Notes under the pieces: generated by a model
What the model saw: the letters and a program-made list of their open reading frames with translations, nothing else
Databases searched by the model: none
What the model was told of the DNA's origin: nothing
Translations under genes and position numbers: made by a program
Part shown: piece after piece, positions 27,816 through 37,900 of the stretch
Numbering within the stretch: the stretch's first letter is position 1
Layout: every line of letters begins with the position of its first letter
Assembly (NCBI GenBank): GCA_036897485.1
Contig: JAYMTF010000213.1
Coordinates: 1-44,856, forward strand
Source of the DNA: Pelargonium nanum
Lineage: Eukaryota > Streptophyta > Magnoliopsida > Geraniales > Geraniaceae
Length of the DNA: 44,856 nucleotides
Direction: 5' to 3'

Positions 27816-30287
27816 CCAAAAATTGTAAACTTTTAAACAAGCAGAGGGATTGCCCAATATACAAATTCTCGGATCGATCTCTTTTTGAGAAAGGTCTTTT
27901 ATGTAGAGGCATCACCTTATTTTAGGGGCCTAAGATATTCCTATACTATATTATATTTAATGAGTCGCAGTATTCTTTATTATAACAAGCGCTGTAACTA
28001 GATTTTATTTCATGTAGAAACTCTTTTTTAAGACCCCCATGTATCATATAGAGTTCAACTATTTAAAAAAGTCTGTACCTTTACTACAAGGTCCCTGTTC
28101 AATCTAGGCGAAAGCGACTTCCCTCGTAGCAATACTGAGACTAATATACTTGCCCTTTATTAAAACCAGGGACTTTTTAAAAAAAGGGTACTCCAAAATT
28201 AGTGACTATTAGAGTTAGTTTCCTTATATAACGGATATTCTATTTAGATAGAAAAATCCCGACAAGCTATTTACTCTTAAGGGGCTCCTTGTGGAAAAAA
28301 GTATTGAGAAATCCTTACCTAGTTACTTAAGTACGAGCAAGGTCACAAATATTTTACCACATAACGTATGACTACAACTAAAAGCTACACTACGTATCCT
28401 TTATTGAACAAACCTTAAGGAAAGAACTATACAAATAAAACCAGGCGAGGGCCCCTATTCTAACTATATACTTGAAAAAACTCCTAATATTAACTAGTTT
28501 TACTAAAGAAGACTTTTCCTTGAACACTACAATTCCGGTTTAACTCAAAGGGAGGTGCCGAGATTTAGCATAATAATTCCCGGCTAACCGGCATAAGCAC
28601 GCGCTTTGCTTTATTAGGTATCTTATCCGGGATAAACATAGCGTACAGGGTGAGTATGAATCCTTATAAATTACAAGATATTTTATATCAGATACCCCTT
28701 AAAGTTTCAGAAAACCTCAACTCGCTATAGGACAAAGAAGCTTCATATTTTTTCTTAATGAGAGTGTTCTAGCCCTATACCAACAAATAAAAATGTGTTT
28801 CATTATATACCACGGAATTCTGGTTATCTCTCGCAAGATTAGGAAAATAATAAAAGCACCTATACTACATTTCTTCTCCACCGGTACCTGGAGTGGAACC
28901 AAGCTCTCGGAGTGTAGCTGGACACCTCGAAGCAAGTAGAACAACAAATAAGTCCTAGGGGGAGAAGGCGGGTCACTTCTAAGACTTTTTGAAAAATAGT
29001 TAATTATTAACTTTATTAATTTAGAAGGGTCCACTAAAAGATATCCTCAGTAAGAAATTTACTTGTTGGTACACTAAAAGTTTGCAAACTTAGATATAGA
29101 CAACGGGTTTTATTGGAATAGGTACGCTCCGAAAATAACTACTTATAAGTTTAAGATGTAATTCGTACGTAATTATTTAAAAGTTGAGTTGATTTAGCTA
29201 GGTACTCCGCCGCTTTATCGGGTATATACTATTTACAAAATACCTATTCATAATTAATAAAATTAATATAAAGGTGTACCTAAGAGTCTAAGGAAAGTAG
29301 TACAAAACAAGACTTATAAATATATACGTAGTAATGATCCCTTAATAAGGATTCCTCCAGTAGAATCTCGTACTATAAGCAACCTATTTACGGAAACTCC
29401 TAGGATTTTAGCTTAACATGCTTCCTTAACTTTAACGGAAAAATGAACCACAGTAATTATATAGAGTCCTTGTAGTTTTCCTTTAGCTTATAACATAGAG
29501 CGCTCTTAATAAAGAAACACGGGTTTCCTTTTATTTACGCCTTTCCTATTAACATGCATACTCGTACATAAGAGTTTCCTTGATTTCACCTTATAGAAAT
29601 GTAATAAAATGTACAAAAGTACTTGTACAAACATAAGGATTTTAGAGATATTAGTTAATGTCTTTAACTTAAGTTTCAAGAGCCCTATTAGTTTTAAGAA
29701 GTTTACCAGATAGGGTATCGGTAAAGAGAGTACAAAGTACATCTAAGGATTGATTGCCTTTAGAATTACCTCCTAATTAAAGTGAAAGTATAGATATCTC
29801 CCTTAATTTGTTTTAAAATTAGAACTTTTAAAAACCCTTTCTTTATTATCTTTTATATATGTTAACGAAACTTTCTATTAATTATGGTAAACTTTTTACG
29901 CCTATCAGGTTTACTTTTCTCAGTTACCGAAGCTCCTATTTGGATTAGGTTCCCTATTATAATATCTTGACTAAGGTTTGAATTCTCTAGCTTATTATTA
30001 TGTAAATACCTGATAAATGACCCATCTATTTCTTTGTGGCAAGTCGAACAAAGAATTCCTAAAATTATCTGACAACTTTTCCAATTACTAGAAAAACCCC
30101 TCTAAAGCGAGTTTAAAATACAAGAACTCTAGTAAATTGTCTTTATATAAAGGGTATATACTTTTTTACAAAAAAGCGGTGTCCTAATGAGTACTGTATT
30201 CCTTCTTAAGTGAGTCGGTGGCGAGACTACTTCCCTTCAATTTAAGGAGATTTTACTAAAAGGGATTTCAGAATTAATATTAATTAC

Positions 30288-30360
30288 TATTTCAACAGGA
30301 TTCGAACCCGGGGTATTTCCTGCTGAAAGGAATTTGTTCTAACAATTCGAAATTAATGTC
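30288..30360 (-). pseudogene. Degenerate tRNA-Gly(GCC), plastid-like
   Basis: Read on the minus strand, the order is TCGAATTGTTAGAACAAA (D-arm region), an anticodon arm, then CCGGGTTCGAATCCTGT (T-arm, 30295..30311). The placing of TTTGTTCTAACAATTCGA against the plastid tRNA-Gly(GCC) D-arm is close. The anticodon arm still forms a perfect five-pair stem (TTCCT/AGGAA), but its loop is six bases and lacks GCC. The acceptor stem is lost. It is a non-functional relic of a plastid-like tRNA gene. Confidence 0.6.
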
Positions 30361-31393
30361 CGTAGCATTTACTATAGACTTTAGACTTTACTTTAGATTA
30401 TGTCATAAGAGATTTCTTTCTACCTAAGCGCTTTTTTTGTAATGACTTCCTCCTTCTAGTTACCTCTCTTTTCCAGTTTCTACTGGGAATTCTGCTTTTT
30501 ATAGTAAGTTAAGGAACTTATTTCATAACAAATCTAGTATCCGGTTTTAAGTTTTTAGAATCAAGGTTATATAAACAAGGGTTACAGGATTATAGGCAAT
30601 TCCTTTACTTTTTAGTACTTCTGTTAAAGGAAACCTATTATTAAGCTAGCTCTGTTTAGTATACAAAAGCGAGAGCCTTTCTTCTTAGCGGGACTTTTTT
30701 CCTATAAACAAGAGTTTCTACTCCTAATTTTTAAAGGAAAACATAGTAAAAATACTTCCACTCTTAAGAAATGAAGTAGTATATACTCTCTATACCTCAT
30801 TTACTTCAGCCTATTAATTTAAAAATATATTTTTTCTTTCGTAATGAATTTTTCTACATTTACCGAGCCCCTACTTATACTTTTATAAAGGTCCTTTATT
30901 GAGCCTTACTTATTGTTAAAACTTATATATATTATAAACCGAGGAAATGCTTTACTGCAACCAACCCTATAATTTTTTTATATTTTGCTTCTAAGTTTTA
31001 CTTTTAAATATCTAACATTAAACTATAGTAAAGAATCCTAATGGGGTACTATTTACAAGCTAAAGGTTTCCTATAATATACTTTGAACAACTCCTATTAA
31101 ATAAAGGAAGTAATTAGCAACACATTCACTACTAACGCATTTTAAAGACTCTATACTCCTTAACTACTAAACTCTTTTACAAAAGAAAATTCCTAATATA
31201 ATCCAGACCTGGTTAAAGCTAGCCCCTGCCGGTCTTTCTATATTGTTTATAATAAGTAGATTCTTCTAAAAACTGCATTTTATAAATAGCTGCTACAGGG
31301 AAAACCCCTATGAACAAGAATTCCTATTAGTGAGTCTTACCCCATTTTTTATGTAGAGGACTTCAAATTGGGCTAGTAAAGAAAAGAAAACAC

Positions 31394-31421
31394 ACATACT
31401 TGAACTGCCCAACAAGTATGT
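31394..31421. repeat. Hairpin 1, 9-bp stem and 10-base loop
   Basis: The arms ACATACTTG (31394..31402) and CAAGTATGT (31413..31421) are perfectly complementary around a 10-base loop. The element is preceded by AAGAAAACAC. See hairpin 2 for the matched partner. Confidence 0.7.
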
Positions 31422-31450
31422 CAAATATCCTCAAGAAAACACACACACAC

Positions 31451-31478
31451 TTGCACAGATTCAAAGTACTCTGTGCAA
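31451..31478. repeat. Hairpin 2, same geometry as hairpin 1
   Basis: The arms TTGCACAGA (31451..31459) and TCTGTGCAA (31470..31478) are perfectly complementary with a 10-base loop, 57 bases after hairpin 1. It is also preceded by AAGAAAACACAC. The stem sequence differs from hairpin 1 while stem and loop lengths are identical. Confidence 0.7.
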
Positions 31479-31851
31479 CATCAATTAAATGTGAAGAGGA
31501 AATAAAATAAAATATATTTGATCTACCCAAACATTTCTAATCCTGAAATTTCTGTTTACCAATTAAATTAAAGACAATAATTTTTTTCTAACTTCCAAAT
31601 ATTCACATCAACAGATAAGTTACTAACTGTTATGATTTGAACGTAAACATATATAATGTAAAATTATCAATACAAGCCATTAACAAAACTAATATAAAAG
31701 ACAAAATGTTAGGTGTGACCAAGGAAGAAGGTGAACCCAACAGTAAATAGAGTCCCTCCTGAAAATCTCTTCTTCACTTGATTTCTCTTCAGAAAACCAA
31801 TATTTTCAGCCAGCATACACCAGAGGAGAAACATTTTCGAGCCACTATATA

Positions 31852-31943
31852 TCAACTAAACTTGCCGATTTCCATCTTTTTCTGGATTGCTTTTTGACCA
31901 TGGTATATGAAAGAATCTAATATTCCCGAAACTGTGAAAATAC
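31852..31943 (-). CDS. ERGIC3: ERGIC3 exon 13 (terminal)
   Basis: 92 bases, completing Gly357 and encoding IFTVSGILDSFIYHGQKAIQ then KKMEIGKFS and TGA. It contains the end of the second membrane segment and the cytosolic tail with basic residues. Confidence 0.94.
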
Positions 31944-34900
31944 CTGAAGACAGCAACCAAACAGCAGTTTTGCATACAATTAAAACCTTCAAAGGACACT
32001 TTTAAATCAAGCATAGCAGTAAAGACAGACTGATGGCACGGGATCTTAGGTACTATTCTAGAATGGAAATGATTAGGCATTGTTTGTGTTGCATAATCAC
32101 AAGGGATTCATGTTGGTGAAAGCAAGGCTCAACCTGTTTAATTTGAAGTTAGGTTAACGTGAAACTGACACTTACTATTCAGGTGTAGTGTGGTGTTGTT
32201 GAGTCCTCAGAGAACACCAGAGCGTGATCTCTGGGGGAGTAGGAGGAGGGTCCTTTGTTCCTCTGATTTCTTGTCTTTGAGAGTGGTTGGAGAAGCCTCC
32301 CTTGAGCTCTTGGTCTCATTTGGTACTTAGAAGTAACTTTGGAGCCCATAGGAGCTCCTCAATCTTAGTGCAACATAGAAGGATCAAAGCACTGAGGAGA
32401 GCTTCATTGGGGATAGCAGTGTTGGGTAAGCCCCCATGAAGGTACCTAGAGAAGGTCCCAAGGAATACTTCCAAGAAGAGTTCTCAAGGAAGACTCCCAA
32501 GATATGATTCCTACAGATGGGAGGGGGAGCCTTCTAATCTAATCGTCTTTGGAGCTTGTAAACAACCTATGGAGCCCATGGGGCCTTTGAACCAAAGGCT
32601 TAGTATGGGGGACGCAAGGAAGTGTTTTTTGGGAGTCGAAGAGGTTGCAAAGGCGTATGCCAAGGGCACAAACGCCTGTGACCCTTTTGGTTACTGAGAG
32701 AACCTTCGATAGTCGAAGAGGTTACACGGCCGTGTGTCAAGGGCGCATGGGTGTGTATCTTCTCCCCATAGAGAGTTTGCTTGTCCAGGGTCATCATTCA
32801 GTATATGTTCCCTCCGGATTCATCCGGGGACTCGGTGTGATGCTTTCAGACATCTTTTACTATTCAAACTTGGTGAAAGTGGTGGATGAAGTGTTCCCCA
32901 AGTACAAATGTGGATACAGGATTGGACAAAGAATGGTCGAATATTTTATGCATCATCACTATGTTTTATGTTTAAAGCTTGGTTGCGTTGCATTACCTCC
33001 AACTATAGCGCACACATTTGTTAGGAAGTGTAGGAATGAGACATGTTCCTCTGTGAAAGTCACCTGAAAGCGTACATATCAGATGTAAGTAAGCAATATC
33101 AAGGGCTGATGGGGAAAATCAATCTTCGTGCAACAAACACAGATCCTTTTTCTTTTATACGTACATATATGTGTGCACATCAGAATGAATTTTACCAATA
33201 ACAATTTAACATAGGCAGCAGAAACCTACCTTGATTGGTGAAAGATCATAGAAGAAGAAAACTCCAGGAAGGGACTGAAGCCGGCCTACATCAGCACCCC
33301 TAAAATGTTCAGTTACTGAGAACTGCGAAAAAAAACAGTGTTACATAATGTTAAGCAAAATGCACCAATAAAAATCAGAAATTGACTTCTAGGGAGTCGT
33401 TTTGCACCTGATTTGACTGGATAGTGTTCCCCTTCACATCTGTGTACACAGTAGGCACAACCTGCACACCGGAGTAAATTTCTGTAAATTCTTGATGAAT
33501 AGCACTTCCTAAGCTGTATAATGATAGCTCATTATTACATCGGTTACTAATCTATTGGACTGACTTAAGTCATCCATTAATATACTTCCCTGTGCAAAGC
33601 CACAATACCTTAAAAATAACTATTTGATGTCCCAGGAAATGAATATTCAAAGGAAACCAAACAACATAGGTAACCGAGAACAATAAACAGCAACCCCAGA
33701 ACTTGATGCAAATATTTATAATACTTCCTTTCTTACCAGGAAGCTCATATAGTTAAGCAGAAACAGTAGATATGTATTGGAAAAAAGGGTAAGGGTGGTG
33801 TTTTAAATGAGTGAGCAAGCATGGGAAGTGTGGGTCTCAGCAGACTTACAGATAAAATTTAATAATCCAGTACCAAGGTCAGGCAAAGCTCGAGTAGTAA
33901 TAATTATGTTGCTCTGTTAAAACTTATGTTACTTTTGCACAAAAAATAAAAAATAAAAAATCAAAAAGATAGTCAAAATTGAAAAGATGAATGATCAAAA
34001 GCTATGCTCCCAAGAATAAGGCACTAATCAGCAAAGCATGTAAAAACAGTGAAGTATTAATTTGCACCCAGGTCAACTGAAAACGAGTGTAAAGAACAGT
34101 AAGTTGGTTTGGTTTGGGCATATGTGACCATTTATTTCCTTCCTTTTTAATTCTCAATCCATATGCAAGGCATGTTTTGTTATGTCCAGTCAGCGCGTGG
34201 GGGTGGGAAGTGTTAAAATATCCCATACTGAGAGAATGTGGAGTTGATGACCACTGGATATACTAGTTCTACAAAGCTTTGGCTTTTGGCTTGGAGTGAA
34301 GTTCAACATCCTTATTAGATCCTTATGTCCTCCTCTACTAGTATACAATTATAAAAGCTAATATGAGTGCATGCATGTACATGACAGAGTATGAATTAGC
34401 TTTTTTGAGTTTTATTTATTTCTCAACTTGTGTATGAACTGATTATGACATAGAAGTTGTAAAGTTCACATAGCCAAAACTTCAAACCATGAGTCTTATC
34501 ATGGAAAAGGTCCCTTCGAGGGACAGTGGCTCATTTGTGCAGTTGCACTTCTTTCTTCTAGAGCACAACTCAACATTAGAATAATAGTTGGGAGTTAATA
34601 GTTATAAATTACAAATAAGACGAACACATAATTATCCTTTCAACTTCCATTATTAGGATCCATGTTCATAAAAAGATGCTATGAAATCGTTAACAAGAAA
34701 AGTCATTGGACTAACCTTGATAAAATACTGGTACATCCCACTTGGTGCTTCTTGCGACCATTGCACACTGAAAGATGGAAAAGCATAGATTAGTGCATCA
34801 ATCAAAATAAACCATGCATATATTAATAGCCAGAAACTAAAAATATCAGTAGACTGAATGAATGGGAACATGGGATTAGGAGTAATAAAGAAGGAAGCAT

Positions 34901-37900
34901 AGATTACCCATCAAGAGGATTCACAACACCAGGGAAATAGTCTCCAAAAGCTAATTTATTGATCTTGTGACTTATCTGTATCACACATAGCATGCTTTGT
35001 TCAGATGGATGATGCAATAAAGTACGATAAAAAGGGAGAGGAAATAATATGGTAAATCAAATGAGATTTCATTATTTCATTTTCTACGAAAACAAGACAT
35101 ATGCATAATGAACTCCTTAAAGACACAGCAGAACCAGGAATAGGATGCATGACATACATTGAAAGAATCCATTTGGAACGTCAGCAGATCATGAACATGG
35201 ACACCTGATTGATGGAAGCTTTTCCCAGGTGCAAAATGGAAATTGCCCGCCACCTTATTAACTTCCAAGAATCCATAAATGTTACATCCTTCACCTTCTT
35301 CATCTTTAATCCTTTGTAGAAAACCTTCTCTTTTGCACTGTGTTACATACAAAATTTAAAAGGTCAGATATTATATAAATTAAACCTATAGCTAAGTATT
35401 GCAATATATGAATTCAAAGAACGTGATACTAATCCAGAGCGTAGCTGTTACACAAGTGAAGAAAAAGAAAACCACCATTGCACAGGATTGACAGCTAAAT
35501 AGTTGAAGAAATGCAAATTATATTTTCAAAATTATACAAATGGCCAGTGGATTGTCAGTACATTTTCCCCAATAAACCATATACAATATGATCCTATTAC
35601 TACAAAAGGTTTCACTAAACTTCCTCTGCTTTTTTCCATCCATTATCAGAACTTGATATATTTTCTTTCCACCTTGGCAAGGAGATGGGTAAAGATAGTA
35701 GTGGCATTGCTTCACAGTTTTGTGAACATTTCATTTGTTATTATAGCTTCTTTCCCCGATAACGGAGAGCAGGTCACACATGAATGTGAACCCTGGTCAG
35801 CTGCCAGCAGTGAGACCAACACGGCTTGGTTTTTCATTGTACTTTGCAATCAAGAACACATTTGGGGCAATAAAACTGAATGTACAAAATTTATTTATAT
35901 AAAACTCATAGCAAAAGGTAGTTAAACCCTTGATAACTATTACAAATGGATGTCATGTGCAAATATGATAAAGGTAGAATACAACTTTCCTCTGAACCAC
36001 GGGCTTGTTATTGACAAACAAATCAGTTTCTTCTGGTTTTGGATTCAAGACACATAATAATGTTTAATACAACAACCTAACAACGAAATCAGGACAATGG
36101 AATAGCCTTAAAAAAAGTAATAAGAATTTATTTTATTCTTTTACAGATTTATATTTTCTTACACTGTTGCACGCGTTATTTTAATTTAAATATATGGGTC
36201 AAAACACGAATGGTTGCTGACAAGAGTTTCTGGAATGTTCTAAGAACTGGCAGAAATCTAACTGTCCTCTCATCTTAACTTCATATAGTTCTAACTTCTA
36301 ACCCTTTAAGTATTCTAAATCATAGAAATGACTTACATATGAACTCAAATCCACATCTGTTTTCCTAAATTCTAATATCCAAATGCTACCAAAGAGAACT
36401 TAGTCCGCCGCTGGTCCTAAGTATATATAGATAATAAAATTCTCTAATAACATGGCTCCAAAAGCAAAAAGCTGACAGAAAGCTATGTTGCATGGATATG
36501 AATACGGAATACAACATGAATACAGCAGTACACAATTTTCATAAAAAAACTAGAACACCATCCGTTAGATTACATTAGGAAAGAATAATAAAAAATATAT
36601 ATTTTAAATCAAACTTATCCATAATAAAAAAGGATATAAATAAATATGACTATCCTAATCTAAAAATTAAAATAACAACTAAGGATATAATTTCAGGAAA
36701 GCACAATAATAGTTTATATCAAGAATAATTTGTTTTCAATATAATAATAAAATTAATATAAATGGTCTTATAGAGAACAAATTATATTAGATTAATTATT
36801 GGAAATAAAAAACATAAAATAAGTTCCACTACAACAAAAGTAGAGAACTAATTGTAAGAAAAAAAAAACTTTAAAAAGAATACAATAAAAGTTTGTAAAG
36901 TAACATAATGTAATATAAGAATTAAGACCAATCACTAATTAAAATAACTAATATAATAATTAATCAACTAAACTAAATAGAATTCTGTTCCAATACAAAC
37001 ATATCAACAATGACCGAATTTCAGTGTACTACTATCATAAAACTGTAATATATAAACTTTTGATACACCTAATTCCGAATTTTAAAATTGTTTTAGACCA
37101 AAAGAATAGTATTTCATCTTCACATTCTAGCGTATTTTGATGTGAATATGTGTATCTAAAAACGTGTTGATTTTTTTATTTAACGTCAATACGCAATATT
37201 GGGTACATATTTACGTACGTATCTAATATGAAAACTCTACGCTATTCAGCGTATCTATGCAACATAAAGAGAATTAGAGAAACCAGTCAAACCCAAACTA
37301 ATAGTGAACCACTAGATAGGAGCAACAGCAGTATTTTCAGTACAAATATTAGAAAAGTGAACCATAATAATATATTACTCATTTTAGAAACTTGGATTGC
37401 CTCACTCTTGCCAGCTTATTTTCTCAACATCTCTTATATTGACACTTCCAACTGGCGCACCTCTATGATGATATATCATCCTTTAAGGACCTAGCTTTAA
37501 GTAAATCCTACAAACACTATAATAATAGTTTACACTCACGGTTTTCGTATGTGTTCTGATAGTTTAATGTTCTTATCAAAAACCTGTAACTGCATGAAAT
37601 ATATAATTAAAAAACAGAACAAGAGCGTCCACTACAAACCTGATCTATCACATCTGGGTTGGACAATGCCCAACCTTTCTTCCGATATGCCTCACGAACT
37701 TCTTCACAATTATTACAGCAGTCATCGTCTGCCTGCAATTAAGAATAATGAGATTACAACAAGAAAACCATTTTGACAATAAACATTCTATTTTTCTTTG
37801 CTAAAATAATAAGGGCATAGTAGTATAGTACAATGTTATTACTATTACTAATCATGGAAAATTTGGGTAGCATATTAAGAATGGCTTTTTGAAAGACAGC

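Larger units (their letters stand above)
1..31380. other. 31-kb AT-rich block of unknown origin, no recognisable gene
   Basis: This block has a uniform look from end to end. It is AT-rich, rich in TAG/CTA trinucleotides, and short of the long poly-A/T runs and microsatellites seen in the flanking plant DNA. Its longest open frame is about 105 codons, and none of the open frames resembles a known family. I saw no tandem satellite, LTR pair or transposase. Inside it I can support only six tRNA-like relics (all minus strand), one dispersed repeat in two copies, and a short hydrophobic open stretch, all listed separately. Relics of organelle-type tRNAs suggest very old plastid or mitochondrial DNA in the nucleus. 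The lack of any legible organelle protein gene argues against a simple recent transfer. A misjoined contig or low-quality consensus cannot be excluded. The rest of the block holds nothing I can name. Confidence 0.5.
31381..31851. other. 3' flank of the ERGIC3 gene
   Basis: This 470-base stretch lies between the end of the anomalous block and the ERGIC3 stop codon. It probably includes the 3' untranslated region of the minus-strand gene. It contains two short CA runs and two hairpins (listed separately), then ordinary AT-rich plant sequence. I found no convincing polyadenylation hexamer to fix the transcript end. Confidence 0.5.

Noticed and set aside
28717-29034. 105-codon minus-strand open frame, the longest in the 31-kb block
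   Set aside because: Mixed low-quality composition, no recognisable motif, and no supporting neighbour. This length is expected somewhere in 31 kb over six frames.
1-31380. CRISPR array, telomeric repeats or tandem satellite in the AT-rich block
   Set aside because: No regularly spaced identical repeats, and only isolated CCCTAAA-like words. Nothing recurs in tandem.
35503-35925. 140-codon plus-strand frame
   Set aside because: It lies wholly in ERGIC3 intron 6, opposite to the gene, with no recognisable domain; likely chance.
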